Below are positions 1 to 5,866 of a stretch of 5,866 nt of DNA, one piece after another. The stretch spans positions 1 to 5,866 of the forward strand of contig JAEWCT010000165.1 in the NCBI GenBank assembly GCA_023390485.1, given 5' to 3'. This DNA comes from Pseudomonadota bacterium (lineage in GTDB: Bacteria; Pseudomonadota; Alphaproteobacteria; Rhizobiales; Hyphomicrobiaceae). How positions within the stretch are numbered: position 1 is the first letter of the stretch; every line of letters begins with the position of its first letter. The position numbers were made by a program, and so were the translations under genes. The notes below the pieces were generated by a model, which was not told the DNA's origin, made no database searches, and saw only the letters and a program-made list of their open reading frames with translations.

Positions 1-926
1 GCATGACGGCGCTCGTCCTTGGCGCGACAGTCGCCACCCGCTGGTTCTCACGACGGCGCGGTCTCGTCGTCGGCATGATGACGGCGAGTACGGCCACCGG
101 CCAGCTTGTCTTTCTGCCTCTTCTGGCCGAGCTGACGCAGCGCATCGGATGGCGCGCCGCACTTCTCTTGGTCGTGGCGATCCTGCTTCTGGCCCTGCTC
201 GCCGTCTTGCTCTTTATGCGCGACTACCCCTCCAACGTCGGCTTGGCGCCGTTTGGCGAAAAGGAAGTCGTCGAGCCGCCGAAGAGGGACCACCGTCTTT
301 TGTCGCTATTGTCTTCTCCGTTGATCGCACTGCGCGAGGCATCGAGTTCTCCGACCTTCTGGGTTCTGTTCTTGACCTTCTTTGTGTGCGGCCTCAGCAC
401 CAACGGGCTCATCCAAACGCATTGGATATCGCTGTGCGGAGATTTTGGAATCGCACCGGTCGGTGCAGCAGGCATGCTCGCCATGATCGGCGTCTTGGAT
501 TTCATGGGTACGATCTTCGCGGGCTGGCTATCGGACCGCTACGATAATCGCTGGCTGCTCTTCTGGTTTTACGGACTTCGCGGACTGTCGCTTCTCTACC
601 TGCCGTTCAGCGAGTTCACGGTGCTCGGGCTGTCGATCTTCGGTCTCTTTTACGGCCTCGACTGGGTGGCGACGGTGCCGCCGACCGTCAAGCTAACGGC
701 TGAACGCTTTGGATCTGAGAGAGCCACTTTGACCTTCGGCTGGATTTTCGCCGGGCACCAACTCGGAGCCGCAACTGCAGCTTTCGGCGCGGGCGCGACG
801 CGCACCATCTTCGGCACGTATCTTCCGGCACTCTATGTCGCCGGCGTTATGTGCATCGTCGCCGCCTTGCTCGTCATTTCTCTCAAGCCAAGGGCGAAGC
901 TCGAGCCTCAGCTCAAGTTGGCGTAA
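1..926 (+). CDS. MFS transporter, 5'-truncated by the window edge (substrate unknown)
   Basis: This is an inner-membrane secondary transporter of the major facilitator superfamily; 308 codons are visible and the frame is open to the left edge. The ATG at position 3 is probably an internal Met: the first visible residues (MTALVLGATVATRWF) look like transmembrane helix 4, followed by the charged SRRRG turn that precedes helix 5, so about three helices lie outside the window. Hydrophobic segments fall at about residues 20-42, 50-71, 118-139, 154-172, 185-202, 208-227, 239-262 and 273-295, with a charged central loop at about 72-115. GWLSDRYDNR (about 173-182) is the second-half copy of the MFS motif A loop. 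The pattern of helices 4-5 is closest to monocarboxylate or oxalate/formate-antiporter-like MFS proteins. The glycine-rich nitrate signature of NarK/NasA porters is not visible in helix 5, so a nitrate role is not supported. It stops with TAA, 12 bases before the convergent methyltransferase gene ends. Confidence 0.88.
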   Translation, partial: MTALVLGATVATRWFSRRRGLVVGMMTASTATGQLVFLPLLAELTQRIGWRAALLLVVAILLLALLAVLLFMRDYPSNVGLAPFGEKEVVEPPKRDHRLLSLLSSPLIALREASSSPTFWVLFLTFFVCGLSTNGLIQTHWISLCGDFGIAPVGAAGMLAMIGVLDFMGTIFAGWLSDRYDNRWLLFWFYGLRGLSLLYLPFSEFTVLGLSIFGLFYGLDWVATVPPTVKLTAERFGSERATLTFGWIFAGHQLGAATAAFGAGATRTIFGTYLPALYVAGVMCIVAALLVISLKPRAKLEPQLKLA

Positions 927-928
927 AG

Positions 929-940
929 GAACGATCGTTC
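929..940. other. 12-bp perfect palindrome between convergent genes
   Basis: GAACGATCGTTC is a perfect inverted repeat placed between the TAA of the MFS gene (924-926) and the TGA of the methyltransferase gene (941-939), overlapping the latter. As RNA it could form only a 4-bp stem with a 4-base loop, and no U-tract follows on either strand. A role as a weak bidirectional terminator is therefore a guess from position; a protein-binding site or chance is equally possible. Confidence 0.25.
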
Positions 941-1874
941 AATTCGTGGTCGCGTGAGCAGCGTTGCGGATGAGAGGCGCCTCAAATGCTGTCGAATATA
1001 CCTGTCCGATCCCAAGGATCAGCGGCTCGCGGCGGTCGAAGCCGTTAAGAGCGTCGCTGAGTTCTCTGAGTGCGCAGCGGACGAGCCTTTCATTGCCTCG
1101 ACTGAGCGCCGATGCGATCCCGACTGGTGTATTGCCTGACATTCCGATTGCCATAAGCCGCGTCGCAATCTCTCCGGCGAAGGACGCACCCATATAGAAA
1201 ACCGTCGTCGTCGATGGATCAGCGATTGCTTGCCAGTCGATATTCTCGGGCAGTCCGCCATTTTTTGAATGGCCCGTGACGAAGCGCACGGACCTGGCAT
1301 GATTGCGATGCGTGAGTGAAATTCCAAAGGCTGCGGCCATTGCGGATCCCGCGGTGATACCCGGCACGATTTGTGCCTCGAGACCAGCGGATACGAGATA
1401 CGACATCTCTTCGCCAGCTCTTCCGAAGATCGCGGGGTCACCCGATTTCAGGCGAACGACGTGTTTGCCGGCGCTGGCGTGTTCAGCCATCAGTCTATTG
1501 ATGTCGTCTTGACGGCAACTTGGTCGTCCGCCTCTCTTGCCCACACAAATGAGCTCCGCGTGTTTCGGTGCCAGTTCGAGAACGGCGTCCGAAACAAGAG
1601 CATCGAATAGAATAACGTCGGCGCTTTCAATGGCGCGCACCGCCTTGATCGTCAAAAGCTCCGGGTCTCCCGGCCCCGCGCCGGCCAGCGTCACGCGGCC
1701 GAGCGGGCGGACGCGATCACTTTCGCTTTCGGAACGGTCTGTCGATTTCGAGGCCATTCTGCCCAGATGGGCGAACGTCATCGACGCCGCTCTCAGAGCG
1801 CGCTGAAGGACGCCGAGCAAGGAATAGCCCGTACCCGAAACGCGTTGCGGCAATGATGTCGCGTCAGCATGCAT
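939..1874 (-). CDS. cobA: Uroporphyrinogen-III C-methyltransferase (SUMT)
   Basis: This cytoplasmic enzyme methylates uroporphyrinogen III at C-2 and C-7 with S-adenosylmethionine to give precorrin-2, the entry to siroheme and cobalamin. The SUMT core begins near residue 59 with VTLAGAGPGDPELLTIKA (signature 1). It continues with VRLKSGDPAIFGRAGEE (signature 2), VPGITAGSAMAAAFGISLTHR, SVRFVTGH and TVFYMG, all characteristic of the CobA / CysG C-terminal domain. The CysG precorrin-2 dehydrogenase/ferrochelatase domain is absent. An N-terminal extension of about 58 residues, part possibly helical (SLLGVLQRALRAASMTF) and part hydrophilic linker, precedes the core and is unusual for a stand-alone SUMT. 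I chose the ATG at 1874 because GGAGG lies 8 bases before it; an in-frame ATG at 1892 (317 aa) has only a weak upstream site. It is the last operon gene seen here, and next to nitrate reductase its likely role is siroheme supply for nitrite reductase. It ends in TGA. Confidence 0.93.
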   Translation of the reverse strand: MHADATSLPQRVSGTGYSLLGVLQRALRAASMTFAHLGRMASKSTDRSESESDRVRPLGRVTLAGAGPGDPELLTIKAVRAIESADVILFDALVSDAVLELAPKHAELICVGKRGGRPSCRQDDINRLMAEHASAGKHVVRLKSGDPAIFGRAGEEMSYLVSAGLEAQIVPGITAGSAMAAAFGISLTHRNHARSVRFVTGHSKNGGLPENIDWQAIADPSTTTVFYMGASFAGEIATRLMAIGMSGNTPVGIASALSRGNERLVRCALRELSDALNGFDRREPLILGIGQVYSTAFEAPLIRNAAHATTN

Positions 1875-1882
1875 CTTAAATA

Positions 1883-1887
1883 CCTCC
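1883..1887 (-). promoter_or_regulatory. Ribosome binding site that decides the cobA start
   Basis: The minus strand reads GGAGG here, 8 bases upstream of the ATG at 1874-1872. The in-frame ATG at 1892 lies upstream of this site and has only GGGA-like sequence before it, so the downstream start is preferred. Confidence 0.6.
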
Positions 1888-1910
1888 GCCATCTCGTCCC
1901 AAAACGCACC

Positions 1911-3215
1911 TTAGAAGTTGATCAGCCCACCGACGCTGACGAGGTCGATCCCCTGGAGATCGGTCAAAGCCTGAGTTCCCGACACGTCGGCATCATAATG
2001 CTGAAATTTGAGGTAGAGGGTCATTGCTGCAGCATCGATTTCCTGCGCAATGCCTCCGCCATATCGGGAGAATTTGCTTCCCGTCGCACCTAACGCAAGC
2101 GCGGTTGGGCCAAGTTGATCGTCATACTCGGCATAGTCGCCGTAGACGATCGTGGCACCAAGCGGCGTCCATCGTTGCCGGATACCGGACTTGACGTACC
2201 ACTGATGACTGTCGGGAGCGGCATGACCGTTCGTCAAAAGCGCATTGTTGTTGTCTTCACGACCGTAGGCCGCATGCACGAAAAGGCCGGTCGGTTGGTG
2301 CTCGATATAGCCGCCTGCCTGGAAGAACTGTGAATCCTTCGACGTCATAACGGCTGTTCCGCTGATGCGCTCGTCGGTATTCTCCGAATAGCCGGCACCA
2401 AGCTGAACCTTGAACCCGTTCCATTGCCCTGCGTAGCGCGCTGCGATTTCCCAATCGTCATTTTCGCCCCAACTCGCCGATACGGAAAATCCGCCAAATA
2501 TCGGAGAATCATATCGCACTGAGTTCATAACGAGGCCGTCGCAGTCGCCACCGAGCGGAACGTTCTGGGAATAGCAATACGCAAGCTGGCCCCACGTAAG
2601 CCCCGGCACAAGTGCACCGTTTCTCCGAATGCCAAACTGCGGAAAGCCGGCAAGGAACGTATAGTTGTCGATGATCTGAGTCCCCGACTGATCCGTGAAC
2701 ATCGCGACGCTCTTCGAAGCGTCCGCTTGCCGGCCGATGCTCACCTTGCCGAGATCTTTGCTTTGCAAATACCAATACGACATCTGGACATTGAGGCCTT
2801 GGTCGAAGTTGGCCGAAGATTGATTCATCGCTGCACCCGTCGTGGCGTTGCGCCCAAACGGGTTGTCGGAAAGATTCTGAATTCTGAGCGTGTATCCCGC
2901 CTTCCAGCCCGGCATGAACTGGGCTTCGCCGGTGAACTTGACATGCGTCGCCTGCGTCGGGCCGAGCCCGTGGAGATAAGCGTTGCTCTCCGCGCCATCA
3001 TCCCACCAGGTCAGCTCCTGGGCGACGTACCCGGATATCGTCAGAGAGACCTTGCGATTGGCTTTACGTGCGGTCGTCGCTTCGAGTTCGGCAACGCGCT
3101 CTTCGAGATCGCTGCAGCAATCGCCACCTAGATCGGCGGCATGTGACATGCTGGACAGACTAAAAAACGCACCTAACGCCAACGTCAGAGGCAAATATTC
3201 GCTTGCTCGTTTCAA
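1911..3215 (-). CDS. Outer-membrane porin, Porin_2-like, in nitrate operon
   Basis: This 434-residue protein is predicted to be an outer-membrane beta-barrel channel of the alphaproteobacterial Porin_2 type. Residues 1-26 form a Sec signal peptide (basic KR start, hydrophobic core, SMSHA before ADLGG). A Cys-Cys pair and a short coiled coil (DLEERVAELEATTARK, about 35-51) follow, then NRKVSLTISGYV opens the barrel. Alternating aromatic/polar strands continue to the end, and the last residues (VSVGGLINF) finish with the C-terminal Phe that serves as the BAM assembly signal. The start is TTG at 3215-3213, supported by GGAG six bases upstream and by a complete signal peptide; no ATG occurs before the Met inside the signal peptide. 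The TTG lies three bases after the nasA stop, so translation is probably coupled. Its position in a nitrate operon suggests uptake of nitrate or nitrite, but selectivity cannot be read from sequence. It stops with TAA. Confidence 0.92.
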   Translation of the reverse strand: MKRASEYLPLTLALGAFFSLSSMSHAADLGGDCCSDLEERVAELEATTARKANRKVSLTISGYVAQELTWWDDGAESNAYLHGLGPTQATHVKFTGEAQFMPGWKAGYTLRIQNLSDNPFGRNATTGAAMNQSSANFDQGLNVQMSYWYLQSKDLGKVSIGRQADASKSVAMFTDQSGTQIIDNYTFLAGFPQFGIRRNGALVPGLTWGQLAYCYSQNVPLGGDCDGLVMNSVRYDSPIFGGFSVSASWGENDDWEIAARYAGQWNGFKVQLGAGYSENTDERISGTAVMTSKDSQFFQAGGYIEHQPTGLFVHAAYGREDNNNALLTNGHAAPDSHQWYVKSGIRQRWTPLGATIVYGDYAEYDDQLGPTALALGATGSKFSRYGGGIAQEIDAAAMTLYLKFQHYDADVSGTQALTDLQGIDLVSVGGLINF

Positions 3216-3218
3216 GGG

Positions 3219-5866
3219 TCACTCCGCTGCTTCGAGGTTTTGCGCGTCGATGATGGTTCGGATTTCAGCGCGGCAAGAGCCGCAGTTCGTGCCGGCTTGC
3301 AATGTCTCTCCGATCGCCGCAACGGAGCTGCAGCCGCGTCGTGCGGCATCCGCGATCTCATTGGCGCCGACGCCAAAGCACGAGCAGACGGTCGCGCCCT
3401 TGTCGGTGGCGCCCGCGCCGGGACGCCCGGCAATCAATCTGAAGCGCGGAGCCGCCCGGGGATGTGGCGCCGTGAGTTGTCCCACAGCCCAATCTCGTGA
3501 AACGGCTACGGGCTCCGGCGCAAGAAAGAGCGCGCCCAATAACGCTTCATCGTGATAGCAGGCGAAGCGATAGCGAGAGCTCTGGCGATCGTGAAACGCA
3601 ATGGTCTCAGCATTCGATGGCTCGCCGAAAAGTTCGGCGGCTAGAGTTGCCCAATTCTCGCGGGACGTCGCAAAGCCAAGCTCGACGCGCCAGCCTCCAT
3701 TACACTTCGCAAGTGCCCAATACTCAGCGTCGATATGCTTGGGCTTCTGAGCAACAACCGCAAATCCGTACGCCTCAGCGACGAAACGTTCGATGCGGAC
3801 GGCGATATTCTTCGATGCGGGTTGGCCCGAAACTGGATCCACAACCGGGGGCACAAGCGTATCGACGCGCGCCTTCGACGCGAATTGATCGGTCCAGTGC
3901 ATCGGAACAAAAATCGAGCCAGATTGCTGGCGCGTCGAGACAAGCGCGCGCACAATGATGAAGGCAGATCCGGTCGAAACCCGAACGAGATCGGCGTCCT
4001 TGATGCTGTGGCGCGCCGCATCCTCGGGGTGAATTTCCGCGAACGGTTCCCCGTAATGCTGTGAGAGCCGGTGGCTTTTGCCAGTCCGCGTCAACGTATG
4101 CCAGTGATCGCGAATGCGCCCGGAATTGAGCGTCATCGGGAAGGCATGGGTTGTCCGCGGAACCTCCTTAGCGACGATTGCGAGCAAGCGGGCCTTTTTG
4201 TCAGACGTGAAGAACCTGCCGTCGTCGAACATCCGCAGACGTGGTGCAGAGCCCGCACGGCGAGGCCATTGAAACGGCTCGAGCCGATCGAAATCGTCTT
4301 CCAAGATATTTTCGAATTCGCCGATATCGAAATCACGAGTTCCATTGTTCTCGAAAGCGGAAAGCGCTGCGTGCTCCGCAAAGATCTCCGCGGGCGATTG
4401 AAAATTGAAAGCGGCGCCGAAGCCCATGCGCTTCGCCACATCGCAAATGATCCACCAGTCTGGCCTTGCTTCGCCAGGAAGCGGAAGGAAGCTCCGCTGC
4501 CGCGATATCCTCCGCTCCGAGTTAGTCACCGTGCCGCTCTTCTCGCCCCATGCTGCCGCCGGCAATCGAACATGCGCGTGGCGTATGGTGTCGGTGTTCG
4601 CGCTGACGTCAGAGACAACGACGAACGGGCAATTGCGAAGAGCTTCCTCGACATTGCCCGCGTCGGGCATCGAGTCTACCGGGTTGGTCGCCATGATCCA
4701 AAGCGCCTTGATGCGGCCGTCGGCGACAGCACGAAACATATCGACGGCCTTGAGGCCCGGCTTCGTCGCCACCGAGGGCGATTGCCAGAAGCGTTGGACT
4801 CGCTCGCGATCCGCCGCCTTCTCTATGTCCATATGCGCCGCAAGCATGTTTGCGAGGCCGCCGACCTCCCGACCACCCATCGCATTTGGCTGACCGGTGA
4901 CGGAAAACGGCGAAGCGCCAGGCTTGCCAATGCGTCCTGTCGCGAGATGGCAATTGATGATGGCGTTGACCTTGTCGCTCCCACAGGAGGACTGGTTGAC
5001 GCCTTGGCTGAAGACCGTGACCGTTTTCTCCGTCTGCGCAAAGAGATCGAAAAAGCTTTGAACCATCGCGTGGCTCAGGCCTGTTTGCTCGACAATCGTC
5101 AGGGCATCGAGCGCCTCCGCGGCACTTAGGGCTTCGGCGCATCCCGAAGTGTGAGACGCGACAAAATCCCGATCGATGGAACCCGTCTCAAAGAGATGTT
5201 TGAGGAGCCCGACGAAAAGCGTGACGTCGCCATCGGGTTTGATTGGCAGGTGCAGGTCGGCGATATCGGCTGTCACCGTGCGGCGCGGATCGATCAGCAC
5301 GATCTTCATGTGCGGCCGCTTCTCTTTCGCGGCGACAATGCGCTGATAAAGGACTGGATGACACCAGGCTAGATTGGAGCCGACAAGCACGATGAGGTCG
5401 GCGATTTCCAGGTCCTCGTAGCACCCCGGCACCGTATCCGAGCCGAACGCGCGTTTGTGTCCCGCGACCGACGATGCCATTCAGAGCCTCGAATTGGTGT
5501 CGATATTCGCGGAGCCGATGAAGCCTTTCATCAGCTTGTTGGCGACGTAATAGTCTTCGGTCAGCAGCTGGCCCGAAACATAGAGCGCGACCGAATCCGG
5601 GCCATATTCGGCGATTGTCTTCGAGAAGCGCGACGCGACGAGATCGAGCGCCGCATCCCAAGTCGTCCTTTTCCCGCCAACTTCCGGATACAGGAGCCGG
5701 TCGTCGAGGTCGACCGTTTCTCCCAGTGCGGAGCCCTTCGAGCAAAGCCTACCAAAGTTCGCCGGATGCTCCACGTCCCCGCGTACTGTGACCTTACCGC
5801 TGGCAGCGACCTCCGCCACGATGCCACAACCGACACCGCAGTATGGGCAGGTCGTTTTGGTTGGCG
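3219..5866 (-). CDS. nasA: Assimilatory nitrate reductase catalytic subunit with in-frame UGA at the Mo-ligand codon; 5' end outside window
   Basis: This cytoplasmic molybdoenzyme reduces nitrate to nitrite. The frame is open from the right edge; 881 codons are visible (residue 1 = codon 5864-5862). TTCPYCGVGCGI with later RLCSKG supplies four cysteines (about 6, 9, 13, 41) for the N-terminal [4Fe-4S] cluster. NSRL then meets TGA at codon 128, followed by MASSVAGHKRAFG, GCYEDLE and GSNLAWCHP (about 162-170). The family-typical MDIEKAADRERVQRFW segment and the molybdopterin-dinucleotide binding domain (around RTGKSHRLSQHYGEP and VDPVSGQPASKN) follow. A C-terminal BFD-like [2Fe-2S] domain has CxC and CxxC at about 827, 829, 861 and 864. 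Family members carry Cys, the Mo ligand, where this gene has TGA; if read as selenocysteine the protein is full length for a BFD-bearing NasA. The only internal stop is that TGA, and the real terminator is also TGA (3221-3219). The GTG at 5819 lies within the cluster motif and is not the true start. Alternatives: a point-mutated pseudogene, or a base error. Family call very sure; recoding moderately sure. Confidence 0.93.
3222..3225 (-). promoter_or_regulatory. Ribosome binding site for the TTG-initiated porin
   Basis: GGAG on the minus strand, inside the last codons of nasA, lies 6 bases before the TTG at 3215. It supports the non-ATG start and suggests that ribosomes finishing nasA (TGA at 3221-3219) reinitiate on the porin. 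Confidence 0.6.
5442..5472 (-). promoter_or_regulatory. SECIS-like hairpin just downstream of the nasA UGA
   Basis: Counting U of the UGA as 1, bases 12-21 (GUCGGUCGCG) can pair with 33-42 (CGCGUUCGGC). This gives nine pairs, including two G-U pairs, with a single U17/U37 mismatch and an 11-base loop (22-32) starting GGACAC. In the E. coli fdhF SECIS the bulged U17 and loop G23 and U24 are key SelB contacts; here U17 is unpaired and G22 and G23 match, but base 24 is A. A second register (C31-G34 pairing with 18-21) gives a 9-base loop. Part of the similarity comes from the shared Ser-Val-Ala-Gly coding sequence, so the fold is suggestive rather than proof. Confidence 0.45.
5481..5483 (-). other. 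Candidate selenocysteine (UGA) codon at the molybdenum-ligand position of nasA
   Basis: The minus strand reads AAT TCG AGG CTC TGA ATG GCA TCG, that is N-S-R-L-(UGA)-M-A-S. In NasA and NapA the residue between L and M is the cysteine whose sulfur binds molybdenum; in formate dehydrogenase H the structurally equivalent residue is selenocysteine from UGA. The codon is one substitution away from TGC. Its exact coincidence with the one residue where Cys and Sec interchange in this superfamily, with intact frame on both sides, favours recoding over random nonsense mutation. The Sec machinery cannot be assessed from this window. Confidence 0.6.

Noticed and set aside
1..926. The MFS protein as the nitrate transporter of the operon
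   Set aside because: It is on the opposite strand, convergent with the operon, and the glycine-rich nitrate signature is not visible in the corresponding helix. Its missing N-terminal part could still change this view.
2983..3555. A 190-codon + strand open frame across the nasA-porin junction
   Set aside because: It is antisense to the ends of two well-supported genes, has low-complexity Ala/Ser/Arg composition and no recognisable domain.
4071..5129. A 352-codon open frame on the + strand opposite nasA
   Set aside because: It is antisense to strongly conserved nasA coding sequence, is rich in Arg with no recognisable domain, and is the kind of shadow frame expected in GC-rich DNA.
3219..5480. 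An independent gene starting at the ATG after the TGA
   Set aside because: The product would lack the [4Fe-4S] motif and the Mo ligand, and its first residues continue the NasA motif in the same frame with no base lost. GAGG upstream is part of the Ser-Arg codons of NSRL.
5481..5483. Frameshift as the cause of the nasA interruption
   Set aside because: Family motifs on both sides of the TGA are in the same frame and join without gain or loss of a residue, so only a substitution or recoding fits.
3219..5866. A formate dehydrogenase rather than a nitrate reductase, which would make the UGA unremarkable
   Set aside because: The NSRL-x-M, DIEKAADRERVQRFW and VDPVSGQPASKN segments, the C-terminal BFD domain and the SUMT neighbour are those of assimilatory nitrate reductase. 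FdhF-type enzymes have a His after the Sec, where this has Met.

Overview
The window is GC-rich, densely packed bacterial DNA, most likely from an alphaproteobacterium of the Hyphomicrobiales (Rhizobiales) type. The strongest pointer is the porin, whose N-terminus (export signal, a Cys pair, a short DLEERVAELE coiled coil, then an NRKVSLTISGYV first strand) is the style of rhizobial/Hyphomicrobium Porin_2 proteins. Species cannot be fixed from this sequence.

Layout: a 5'-truncated MFS transporter on the + strand (1-926) converges on a minus-strand operon that fills the rest of the window. In transcription order the operon is an assimilatory nitrate reductase catalytic subunit (nasA, entering from the right edge, to 3219), an outer-membrane porin (3215-1911) and a uroporphyrinogen-III C-methyltransferase (1874-939). 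Gaps inside the operon are 3 and about 36 bases. The functions fit nitrate assimilation: the porin may admit small anions across the outer membrane, NasA reduces nitrate to nitrite with a Mo-bisMGD cofactor and Fe-S clusters, and the methyltransferase makes precorrin-2 for siroheme, the cofactor of assimilatory nitrite reductase. No nitrite reductase, dedicated nitrate transporter or regulator lies inside the window.

The most important observation is in nasA. The reading frame is open from the right edge through the N-terminal [4Fe-4S] motif, then meets one in-frame TGA (5483-5481), then stays open for 753 codons to a normal stop. The TGA sits exactly where the family motif NSRL-C-M has its molybdenum-coordinating cysteine. 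In the related formate dehydrogenase H the same position is selenocysteine encoded by UGA. Just downstream the RNA can fold into a hairpin (5472-5442) whose spacing, unpaired U and GG loop start resemble the bacterial SECIS element of E. coli fdhF. The window therefore contains a candidate selenocysteine-containing assimilatory nitrate reductase, an enzyme type I do not know to have been described. A nonsense mutation or a sequencing error is the main alternative. Neighbouring genes and nasA itself end in TGA, so a general reassignment of TGA is unlikely.

A conventional gene caller would split this gene in two, with a spurious GTG start at 5819 and a spurious ATG start at 5480. There is no gene-free stretch longer than 36 bases.
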